From: JBDTMC01 sp039934475
GTDB taxonomy: Bacteria; Acidobacteriota; Terriglobia; Bryobacterales; Bryobacteraceae
Length of the DNA: 5,855 bases
NCBI GenBank assembly: GCA_039934475.1
Contig: JBDTMC010000486.1
Location: 1-5,855, forward strand
Direction: 5' to 3'
Position numbers and translations under genes: made by a program. The notes beneath the pieces are model-generated. The model was not told the origin of the DNA. It worked only from the letters and a program-made list of their open reading frames with translations, and ran no database searches. The first letter of the stretch is position 1, and the number at the start of each line of letters is the position of its first letter. This document shows, in pieces, positions 1 through 5,788 of the stretch.

Positions 1-1370
1 GGTCTCTTCGAGCTATTGGCAATCTCCAGCACTGCCGCCGTGATCACCCGGTCCAGCTTCGCCATATTGTCGTAGTCGATCTTCTGCCATTCGTCCCCAA
101 CCTTGTGATAATCCGGGAATTCGTACGCCGCTGCTATCGTATGCGATGGAACTCCCAAATCGGCCAGCGCCTGGTTATCGCTCCTCGCGAAAAATGCCTC
201 GTTACCGGGGTCGTTATCGATCTGGAACCCAAACTCCGCTCCCACGTTGTGTAGCACTTGCCCCACATCGCTGAAATCGAACCCGGTTACACTCGCCTTG
301 CCCGCAGTCGACCCGCCCGGCGCGTCTGTCCGCCCCAACTGCTCCAAATTCACATCCGCCACCGTCCGCGCCACGGGAAACACGGGGTGACGCCCGTACC
401 ACCGTGACCCATACAGGCCCTTCTCTTCTCCGAAGTACGTCACAAAAACAATCGTCCGCCGCGGAGCCACAGGCATCTTCGCCAGGGCCGCCGCAATCTC
501 AATCACTGAGACCGTTCCGCTCCCATCGTCGTTCGCCCCGTTATTAATCACATCGCCTTCGCCCTCGGTCCGTCCGATGTGATCGTAGTGCGCCGTCACC
601 ATAACGTACGTGTCCTTCAAAGCGGGGTCCGAGCCTGGCAACACTCCAATCACGTTCTTCAGAATTGCCGGCCGTTGTTTCGGGGCCTTCAGGGTCACCG
701 ATATCCGCGCATCCGTCGGCCCGGCCTTCCACCCATCAACCATCTTTCGGAAACGTCCATCCGTAAGGGAAAGTGTCGGATAGGCTGGCGGCTCGTCCGG
801 ATTCCGCAGTTTCCCGCTGCCCCCGCCCGTTAGCGTCAAAACCAGCCTCGGCTTTAGCTTCGCCAGCAGCCCGCGAGCCGCCGTCATCTCGCGGAACCCG
901 CGCCCCCCGGTGAGCACGACTACCTTCCCCGCCACCTGTTCTGACGTCCAATTGGCTGACTCCGCCAAGTCCAGTTTTACAATCTCAGCGTTCTCTAAAT
1001 GGAGCGCCTCGCTTGTCACCGCCCGCACATTGTCTTTGTCGAACTCGAGTTTCTTGTCGCCCTCATCCACACGCAGTTGGAACCCCTCGTAGTCCACCTC
1101 CGCCACGCTCCACGGGGCCAACTGAAAGTACGTCCCATCCGCTAGCGGCCGCAGGCCGGCGCGCCGGAATTGCGCCGCAATATACTCGGCAGCCACGTCC
1201 AAACCTCTCGACGGCGTGTCCCGCCCCTCCAGCAGATCGCTGGCGATAAAAGAAAGGTGACCGCGTAGCGAGTCGGAGGAAATCCGCTCCATCGCTGCCC
1301 GCTCCTCTGCCGTCCAACCGCCCGCCGCCGCGGGCAAAACCACCATCACCACCAGGAGTCCGATTTTCAT
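1..1370 (-). CDS. Secreted M28-family zinc metallopeptidase (aminopeptidase-like), 3' end missing
   Basis: The gene reads open for 456 codons from an ATG at 1370 to the window edge, so its C-terminus is missing. The M28 family uses two zinc ions to remove N-terminal residues from peptides; this protein probably acts in the periplasm or outside the cell. The N-terminus (MKIGLLVVMVVLPAAAGG) is a signal peptide with likely cleavage near residues 16-18. Residues about 85-230 are a less conserved insert that resembles a worn PA-type domain. The catalytic domain follows with all expected elements: HYDHIG (H261, D263), GANDDGSG (bridging D281), GEEKGLYGS (catalytic E315, zinc ligand E316), NLEQLGR (E343 where Asp is usual) and DYHKVGD (zinc ligand H422). 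The family is commonly 450-550 residues, so little is likely missing. The ATG lies 2 bp after the ATPase stop. A GGAG lies 11 bp upstream of it, inside the ATPase gene, which suggests translational coupling. Substrate specificity cannot be read from the sequence. Confidence 0.9.
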   Translation of the reverse strand, partial: MKIGLLVVMVVLPAAAGGWTAEERAAMERISSDSLRGHLSFIASDLLEGRDTPSRGLDVAAEYIAAQFRRAGLRPLADGTYFQLAPWSVAEVDYEGFQLRVDEGDKKLEFDKDNVRAVTSEALHLENAEIVKLDLAESANWTSEQVAGKVVVLTGGRGFREMTAARGLLAKLKPRLVLTLTGGGSGKLRNPDEPPAYPTLSLTDGRFRKMVDGWKAGPTDARISVTLKAPKQRPAILKNVIGVLPGSDPALKDTYVMVTAHYDHIGRTEGEGDVINNGANDDGSGTVSVIEIAAALAKMPVAPRRTIVFVTYFGEEKGLYGSRWYGRHPVFPVARTVADVNLEQLGRTDAPGGSTAGKASVTGFDFSDVGQVLHNVGAEFGFQIDNDPGNEAFFARSDNQALADLGVPSHTIAAAYEFPDYHKVGDEWQKIDYDNMAKLDRVITAAVLEIANSSKR

Positions 1371-1372
1371 GC

Positions 1373-2125
1373 CTAAACCATCTCCACCCGATCCATCGCC
1401 ATGAACTCGCGGATGTGTGGGTGATCGGATTTATCCAGGTCCGACACCGGCCCAAAATAGATCACCTGACCTTCAAACAGAAACACCACCTTGTCCGCCA
1501 CCTTTCGCATCAAGTCCAGGTCGTGCGTCACCACTACGCTCGTCAGACCCAACTGCTGTTTTAGCCGCAACATCAGATTCCCCATGTGATCCGACATGAT
1601 TGGATCCACCATCGTCGTCGGCTCATCATACAGAACGCACTCGGGTTGCGCCGCCAGCGCCCGCGCAATCGCCACGGCTCGCTTATACCCGGTGGAAAGG
1701 TCCGTCGGATACACGTCCTTGAACTCCAGCAGATCCACCATCTGCAGCAGTCCGTTCACGACGTCTTCCTTGTTCTTAGAGTCATAATCGTCCCGCAGTT
1801 CTAGCGAGAACAGAATATTCTCGCCCACGGTCAGCGAATCGAAAAGCGCCCCCGACTGGAAGACCATCGTCACTTTCTTCCGCACCTGGCGCATCTGTGG
1901 CTCGGTAAAATTCGTTATATCTTCATGCGCCACAATCACTTGGCCCTCATCTGGTTTGAGGAATCCCATGATATGGCCGAGCGAGACCGACTTCCCTACA
2001 CCCGACCGCCCAATCACCGCCACCGTCTCCCCGCCATTCACAAAAAAATTGCAATCGACCAGAACGGGGTAATCAAACGTCTTATATACGTGCCGGAACT
2101 CGATGTAATGCGGAAACTCGTCCAT
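1373..2125 (-). CDS. MlaF-like ABC transporter ATP-binding protein
   Basis: A 250-residue cytoplasmic ATPase of the MlaF/Ttg2A type, a family that powers lipid movement between inner and outer membranes with an MlaE-type permease and an MCE substrate-binding protein. Motifs in order: Walker A GRSGVGKS (39-46), Q-loop in the MlaF-typical FQSGALF (89-95), signature LSTGYKR (143-149), Walker B CVLYDEP with catalytic E168, D-loop TTMVDP (170-175), switch His in VVTHD (H201). The C-terminal HPHIREF also resembles the end of MlaF. I chose the ATG at 2125 because the ABC fold begins at once, a purine-rich GGAGGGAGAGGGG lies just upstream, and the ATG overlaps the mobA stop as TGATG. A longer in-frame reading to 2302 only adds glycine/arginine-rich shadow of mobA. 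The signature (T for the second residue) and the D-loop (MV for GL) depart from consensus. No permease or MCE gene is visible, so the transported substrate is inferred only from the family. Confidence 0.9.
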   Translation of the reverse strand: MDEFPHYIEFRHVYKTFDYPVLVDCNFFVNGGETVAVIGRSGVGKSVSLGHIMGFLKPDEGQVIVAHEDITNFTEPQMRQVRKKVTMVFQSGALFDSLTVGENILFSLELRDDYDSKNKEDVVNGLLQMVDLLEFKDVYPTDLSTGYKRAVAIARALAAQPECVLYDEPTTMVDPIMSDHMGNLMLRLKQQLGLTSVVVTHDLDLMRKVADKVVFLFEGQVIYFGPVSDLDKSDHPHIREFMAMDRVEMV

Positions 2126-2709
2126 CAGTGCCCCTCTCCCTCCGATTGTAAGAGCGTTTGCCACTCCTCCGCCGTGTTCACGTTGGCCAGCAGGCATTCG
2201 TCTTCCGTCGCCACCGGCCAGCGCATCACCCGCAACCGCGCCACCGCGTCGAGCACGCGTCGCGTCCCCGCCGCCAGCGCCGCCGCAAAAACCGGGAGAC
2301 ACCGCCTGTGGTAGACCGCCGCCAAAGGATGCAACCGGCCGTCCTGGGTCGCCGGAACCACGCAGTCGAAATCACAACGCTCCACCGTGGCCAGCAACCG
2401 GCCCAACAAAGCGGCGGTCAACCGCGGCATGTCGCAGGCCACCACCAGTGTCCACTCGGCTCCGCTATCCCCGAGGGCGCTCTCGATCCCTGCCAGCGGC
2501 CCCATCTCCGGTCTTCTGTCGCTGATCACACGGCCGCCGAAACCCACATACCGTCCCTCGGGAGCCACCAGCACGACCTCTCCGACAGCCGTCCGCACTG
2601 CCTCCGTGACAGCGTCCAGAACCGTTCCCTCGCCCCACGGCAACAGTGCCTTATCGCGCCCCATTCGGCTACTCCGTCCCCCGGCCAGCACATATCCCCC
2701 CCAACGCAT
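2125..2709 (-). CDS. mobA: Molybdenum cofactor guanylyltransferase MobA
   Basis: A 194-residue cytoplasmic nucleotidyltransferase that joins GMP from GTP to Mo-molybdopterin to give the guanine dinucleotide cofactor of DMSO-reductase-type enzymes. The family N-terminal motif is clear: LAGGRSSRMGRDKALLPW (residues 8-25, with K20). It is followed by SDRRPEMGPLAGIESAL (64 to about 79), ACDMPRL (91-97, with the Mg-binding D93), DGRLHPLAAVY (123-133) and the C-terminal NVNTAEEW (176-183). The length matches E. coli MobA (about 194). The ATG at 2709 has no evident Shine-Dalgarno sequence. A TATTAT box sits where a leaderless transcript would begin at the ATG. It overlaps the following ATPase start by one base, so the two are probably co-translated. 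No other molybdopterin gene or molybdoenzyme is in the window. A related cytidylyltransferase (MocA type) is a possible alternative within the same fold, but the motifs fit MobA better. Confidence 0.9.
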   Translation of the reverse strand: MRWGGYVLAGGRSSRMGRDKALLPWGEGTVLDAVTEAVRTAVGEVVLVAPEGRYVGFGGRVISDRRPEMGPLAGIESALGDSGAEWTLVVACDMPRLTAALLGRLLATVERCDFDCVVPATQDGRLHPLAAVYHRRCLPVFAAALAAGTRRVLDAVARLRVMRWPVATEDECLLANVNTAEEWQTLLQSEGEGH

Positions 2710-2715
2710 GGCAAA

Positions 2716-2721
2716 ATAATA
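2716..2721 (-). promoter_or_regulatory. Candidate -10 box for mobA (TATTAT)
   Basis: On the minus strand the bases before mobA read TTATTATTTTGCC and then ATG. TATTAT matches 5 of 6 bases of the TATAAT consensus. A start site 6-7 bases downstream would fall on or beside the ATG, giving a leaderless message, which agrees with the lack of a ribosome binding site. No good -35 hexamer lies at 16-18 bp; that position is occupied by part of the palindrome at 2729-2742. This is inference from sequence only. Confidence 0.35.
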
Positions 2722-2728
2722 ACATTGG

Positions 2729-2742
2729 CTGTAGATTTACAG
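2729..2742. promoter_or_regulatory. Perfect palindrome CTGTA-GATT-TACAG, candidate operator
   Basis: Two perfect 5-bp arms (CTGTA and TACAG) flank a 4-bp centre in the short gap between mobA and the divergent transglycosylase gene. The position fits a dimeric regulator: it covers the spacer and -35 zone of the putative mobA promoter and lies one base upstream of the weak -35 candidate (2744-2749) for the rightward promoter. The outer CTG...CAG recalls LexA boxes, but the spacing is 8 bases and not the 10 of the E. coli type. No regulator gene is present in the window. Confidence 0.35.
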
Positions 2743-3471
2743 ATGGAAAGACATCCTCGGTCTCGCTATAATGGTGGAAACAAATTGCTGTCTATTTGTT
2801 TTATCCTTGGAGCGGTAATGCTCGCCGGAAACACCTTCGCGGCAGAAACAGTTCGCGACCCGTCGGACCTCGCCCGCACCGTGGTGAAAGTCGATCCGCG
2901 TAGTGGCCGTCTCGTCCGCAAGGTGGTCGCGCCTTCGGCGCCGGGCGCACAAGCCCCCCAATCTATCGCTCAAATCGTAGACGAATCCGCACGCACGCAT
3001 CACGTCGACCCGCTCCTCGTCCACTCCGTCATCCAGGTCGAAAGCAACTACAACCGCTTCGCTCTCTCGCCCAAAGGCGCCGAGGGCCTCATGCAGTTGA
3101 TCCCATCCACCGCCCGCCGCTTCGGTGTCACCGATAGCTTCGATCCGAAACAGAACATCGAAGCCGGCGTGAAATACCTCAAGTATCTGCAGACTCTGTT
3201 CAAGGACGACCGCCTCGCCCTGGCTGCCTACAATGCCGGCGAAGGTGCTGTCGGCAAATACAAGGACGTCCCGCCATATAAAGAAACCGCCGGCTACGTC
3301 GTCAAGGTCGGTAAAAAGCTCACCGAAGCTCGCGAGCGCCAAGCTCAATCAGCGCCCGCCAAGGCCAAAGTGGAAGAGCCCGAAACGGAGCCGGTTGAAT
3401 CGCATCCCGTGCTGGAGCAGTATACGGACGCCCACGGTCGCCTCCATCTGCGCACCCGGAGCGGACCGTGA
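2743..3471 (+). CDS. Secreted lytic transglycosylase, GH23/SLT domain
   Basis: A 242-residue (longest reading) exported enzyme that cleaves the MurNAc-GlcNAc bond of peptidoglycan to give 1,6-anhydroMurNAc ends. A basic n-region, a hydrophobic stretch LLSICFILGAVMLAG (15-29) and a TFA-AE cleavage site near residue 33 form a signal peptide. The SLT domain spans about 74-190. It contains HSVIQVESNYN with catalytic E100, ALSPKGAEGLMQLIPSTARRFGV (107-129), the NIEAGVKYLKYL helix (138-149) and AAYNAGEGAV (161-170). A charged linker (about 195-220) ends in a small YTDAHGRLHLRT tail (227-238). The ATG at 2743 is kept because it supplies the positive n-region, but it has no ribosome binding site and a consensus TATAAT lies inside codons 9-10. 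Alternatives are TTG at 2785, preceded by GGTGG, and ATG at 2818, which has a good GGAG at 2809-2812 but would remove the signal peptide. Its stop overlaps the amidase start. Confidence 0.88.
   Translation: MERHPRSRYNGGNKLLSICFILGAVMLAGNTFAAETVRDPSDLARTVVKVDPRSGRLVRKVVAPSAPGAQAPQSIAQIVDESARTHHVDPLLVHSVIQVESNYNRFALSPKGAEGLMQLIPSTARRFGVTDSFDPKQNIEAGVKYLKYLQTLFKDDRLALAAYNAGEGAVGKYKDVPPYKETAGYVVKVGKKLTEARERQAQSAPAKAKVEEPETEPVESHPVLEQYTDAHGRLHLRTRSGP
2744..2772 (+). promoter_or_regulatory. Candidate sigma-70-type promoter for the transglycosylase-amidase operon
   Basis: A perfect TATAAT lies at 2767-2772 in the context GCTATAATGG. At a 17-bp spacing upstream is TGGAAA (2744-2749), which matches 4 of 6 bases of TTGACA. 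The surroundings are AT-richer than the flanking genes. Transcription would start near 2779, downstream of the ATG at 2743, so use of this promoter would require a later start codon for the transglycosylase (TTG at 2785 or ATG at 2818). The TATAAT could instead be chance coding sequence (codons for Tyr-Asn). Confidence 0.45.
3458..3461 (+). promoter_or_regulatory. Ribosome binding site GGAG for the GTG-initiated amidase
   Basis: GGAG lies 6 bases before the GTG at 3468, inside the last codons of the transglycosylase. It supports GTG as the real start, which would otherwise be doubtful because the codon overlaps the upstream TGA. Confidence 0.6.
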
Positions 3472-4841
3472 TCCTCCCGTCCAAATCCGGATTCCTTGCC
3501 CTCTGCCTCGCCTTCGTCCCGGCCGCCGCCCAATCCCCCGCCGTCACCAGCGTCCGTTTCTGGACTCTCGGCGAAGTGACCCGCGTCGCCATCGAAGTCA
3601 GTGCCGACTTTACGTACCGCAGCGACAAACTCACCAACCCCGACCGCCTCTTCTTCGATATTAAAGGCGCCAGTCTCCGCCTGCCCGCCGCCTCGCGCGG
3701 CATCCAGACCATCTCCGTGGGAAGCCCGATGGTGAAGCAGATCCGCGTCGCCCAAACCCGCCCCGACATCTCCCGTATCGTCCTCGACCTCACCGGTCCC
3801 TTCGATCACACCGTTTCCAAACTCGAAACTCCCTCCCGCCTCATCATTGAGGTGCGCGCCGCTGCCGACAAACCTGTACTTACCCCGCCGCCGACAACCA
3901 CCTCATCTGCGCCACTAGTCTCTCAGGCTGCGCCCACCCCGGTGCCGCCCCCGGCACTCACGCCAGCCGCCGTCATTGAGCCGCCCCTCCCCACGTCCGC
4001 TACTCCCCTTCCGGTAGCCGCAAAGCCGGTCGACAAGCCCATCGAGAAACCGCTGGTTGAAACCGTCGCCTCCCTGCCATCGGCCGTCCCGGCGACGCGC
4101 AACAGCAACGGCGGGCGATCACTGACGCGTGTTCTCGGTCTCAAAATCGGAAAAGTCGTTCTCGACCCCGGCCATGGCGGCCATGACCACGGGACCACCG
4201 GCCCTGGTGGTCTCACTGAAAAAGATCTCGTTCTCGACGTCGCCTTGCGCCTCGGCCAGCTCATCGAATCGCGCCTCGGGAGTGAAGTTGTTTACACACG
4301 GAAGGACGACAAGTTTATTCCCCTCGACGAACGCACGGCCATTGCCAACCGCAATCGGGCCGATCTCTTTCTCTCCATCCACGCCAACTCATCGCCCTAC
4401 CCCACGGCCGCCGGCATTGAGACCTACTACCTGAACTTCACCAACTCCAAGCTCGATCTCGAAGTCGCGGCCCGTGAGAACGCCGGCCACGACAAGTCGG
4501 TCTACGAACTCAGCAATATCCTCGAACGCATCGCCAAACAGGACAAGCGCGACGAATCGCGTGAGTTTGCCACCAAGGTTCAGGCCTCGCTTTTCCCCAT
4601 CTCGGCGAAACTCGTCGCCAACGCCCGTAACCGTGGCGTGAAGAAGGCGCCCTTCATTGTGTTGATTGGGGCGTCAATGCCCAGTGTTCTTACCGAAATC
4701 GGCTTCGTCACCAACCGCAAGGAAGAATCCGAGTTGAAGACTGCGGAATATCGCCAGAAAGTCGCGGAAGCCCTCTTCCGTGGTCTGGCCGGCTATGCCG
4801 CCACGCTTAGCCACTTTTCCATCGCGCAGCGTGGTGACTGA
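3468..4841 (+). CDS. N-acetylmuramoyl-L-alanine amidase, AMIN + Amidase_3 (AmiC-type)
   Basis: A 457-residue periplasmic zinc amidase that cuts the bond between MurNAc and L-Ala of the stem peptide, the activity used in daughter-cell separation. Layout: signal peptide 1-21 (hydrophobic FLALCLAFVPAAA, cleavage near AAA-QS); AMIN domain about 26-131, a peptidoglycan/septum-targeting module; proline/threonine/alanine-rich flexible linker about 134-210; Amidase_3 domain about 227-448. The zinc ligands are visible: DPGHGG (H236), LTEKD (E251) and SIHAN (H305), with catalytic E410 in TEIGF. A charged helical insert between residues about 330 and 380 sits where regulated AmiA/B/C enzymes carry a blocking helix that EnvC or NlpD displaces. 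Whether it autoinhibits here is not known. The GTG start overlaps the transglycosylase stop (GTGA), has a well-placed GGAG, and begins directly with the signal peptide, so the pair is translationally coupled. Confidence 0.93.
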   Translation: MILPSKSGFLALCLAFVPAAAQSPAVTSVRFWTLGEVTRVAIEVSADFTYRSDKLTNPDRLFFDIKGASLRLPAASRGIQTISVGSPMVKQIRVAQTRPDISRIVLDLTGPFDHTVSKLETPSRLIIEVRAAADKPVLTPPPTTTSSAPLVSQAAPTPVPPPALTPAAVIEPPLPTSATPLPVAAKPVDKPIEKPLVETVASLPSAVPATRNSNGGRSLTRVLGLKIGKVVLDPGHGGHDHGTTGPGGLTEKDLVLDVALRLGQLIESRLGSEVVYTRKDDKFIPLDERTAIANRNRADLFLSIHANSSPYPTAAGIETYYLNFTNSKLDLEVAARENAGHDKSVYELSNILERIAKQDKRDESREFATKVQASLFPISAKLVANARNRGVKKAPFIVLIGASMPSVLTEIGFVTNRKEESELKTAEYRQKVAEALFRGLAGYAATLSHFSIAQRGD

Positions 4842-4855
4842 TACAGCCGGCAGGT

Positions 4856-5788
4856 TCAGGCGGGCACTACCCGCCGCTCCGCCCGGTACGCTACCACCCG
4901 ATTCCTACCCTGCCTCTTGGCTTCATACAGCGCGTCGTCGGCTACCCCGATAATCGTCTCCAGAGTCATCCCTGAACCCGGCGTCCAGCAGGTACTTCCG
5001 AAACTCCCCGTCACCACCAGTTCGTTGCTGTCCGCGTGCACCGTGTGCGCAGCTAGCAGCTCCCGCAGCCGCTCCGCCTTTTGCTCTGTCACGTCATCGT
5101 CACAGCCCGGCAGGATAATCAGAAACTCCTCGCCTCCATACCGGCCGACGGTATCGTAGGAGCGTAATCCCTGCGACATCCGGAGCGCCGCCTCCTGCAA
5201 CACCGAGTCCCCCGCGGCATGCCCGTATGTGTCGTTCACCTTTTTGAAGTAATCCAGATCGCACAACACCACTCCGATCGCCCCACCGTCCCGTGTAGCC
5301 CGGCGCATCTCATCCAACAGCGCTTCCAACGCCGCCCGCCGGTTCCACAATCCGGTCAGGGAATCCCGGGTCGCCTGAACTCTCAGCGCTTCGCGCGCTT
5401 CCATCAATTGCGATTGAAGATCCAAAATCCGGCGGCCTGCGCGCAAACGAACTTTGAGTTCGTTCTGATCGAACGGCTTCACCAGATAGTCGTCGGCGCC
5501 CGCTTCCATACCTTCTATCAAGTCTTCCCGTTGGCCCTTGCTGGTCAGCAGGAGCAGGTAAACGTACTGTTCGCGGTCGCCCTGCCGTACCAGCCGGCAC
5601 ACATCGGGCCCTGTCATACGAGGCATCATCCAATCGAGAATTGCCAGCGTCGGCCCTTCCGGTTTCTCCAGGACACTCCACGCTTCGGCCCCATCGCAGG
5701 CTACCTGCACGTCGTAGTCCCAGCGCTGGAGGGTCACCTCCAGAAGCCTTCGCGATACGCTGCTGTCGTCAGCGATCAGAACTTTCAT
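4856..5788 (-). CDS. REC-GGDEF response regulator, diguanylate cyclase
   Basis: A 310-residue cytoplasmic protein that makes cyclic di-GMP from two GTP under control of a phosphorylated receiver. The REC domain (about 1-120) has the acidic pocket D7/D8, phospho-acceptor D52 in ILDWMMPRMTG, T82 in LLTSKGQ and K104 in VKPF. A helical linker (about 110-140) leads into the GGDEF domain (about 141-302). That domain has DSLTGLWNR, the metal-binding D177 and guanine-contacting N185 in CDLDYFKKVNDTYGH, D194, and the active motif GGEEF (218-222). RSYD (209-212) lies exactly five residues before it and is an intact inhibitory I-site, so product feedback is expected. The single REC resembles WspR more than two-REC PleD. 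The ATG at 5788 starts directly on the REC beta strand; GAGGAG lies 12 bp upstream and AAGG lies closer. The partner histidine kinase is not in view. The gene converges on the amidase with 14 bp between stops. Confidence 0.94.
   Translation of the reverse strand: MKVLIADDSSVSRRLLEVTLQRWDYDVQVACDGAEAWSVLEKPEGPTLAILDWMMPRMTGPDVCRLVRQGDREQYVYLLLLTSKGQREDLIEGMEAGADDYLVKPFDQNELKVRLRAGRRILDLQSQLMEAREALRVQATRDSLTGLWNRRAALEALLDEMRRATRDGGAIGVVLCDLDYFKKVNDTYGHAAGDSVLQEAALRMSQGLRSYDTVGRYGGEEFLIILPGCDDDVTEQKAERLRELLAAHTVHADSNELVVTGSFGSTCWTPGSGMTLETIIGVADDALYEAKRQGRNRVVAYRAERRVVPA
4859..4875. terminator. GC-rich hairpin at the convergent gene ends, doubtful terminator
   Basis: GGCGGG and CCCGCC form a perfect 6-bp stem around a CACTA loop. 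It lies 17 bp past the amidase stop and within the last codons of the GGDEF gene. It could act on transcripts from either side of this convergent junction. Neither strand has a T tract after the stem, so it is not a standard intrinsic terminator and may simply reflect the Val-Pro-Ala codons. Confidence 0.2.

Noticed and set aside
736..1455. Several open frames of 60-130 codons on both strands across the M28 gene
   Set aside because: All overlap the continuous M28 frame, which carries every family motif. None has a recognisable domain.
2126..2302. 59-residue N-terminal extension of the ABC ATPase
   Set aside because: It is Gly/Arg/Ala-rich, lies wholly within mobA in another frame, and the ATG at 2125 has a strong ribosome site and begins the ABC fold at once.
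2158..2742. In-frame extension of the transglycosylase reading frame far upstream (to 437 codons)
   Set aside because: It lies opposite mobA, is rich in Arg, His, Pro and Gln with no domain, and precedes a clear signal peptide. It is antisense shadow of a confident gene.
2729..2742. LexA (SOS) box
   Set aside because: The CTG and CAG ends are separated by 8 bases, not the 10 of the E. coli type, and neither neighbouring gene is an SOS gene.
3345..3809. Long minus-strand open frames opposite the transglycosylase-amidase junction
   Set aside because: Composition is Gly/Asp/Arg-rich without motifs. They mirror the codon third-position GC bias of two well-supported plus-strand genes.
4171..4190. 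GGCCATG repeated twice in tandem
   Set aside because: It encodes the GHGGHD zinc motif of the amidase; the repeat follows from the coding requirement.
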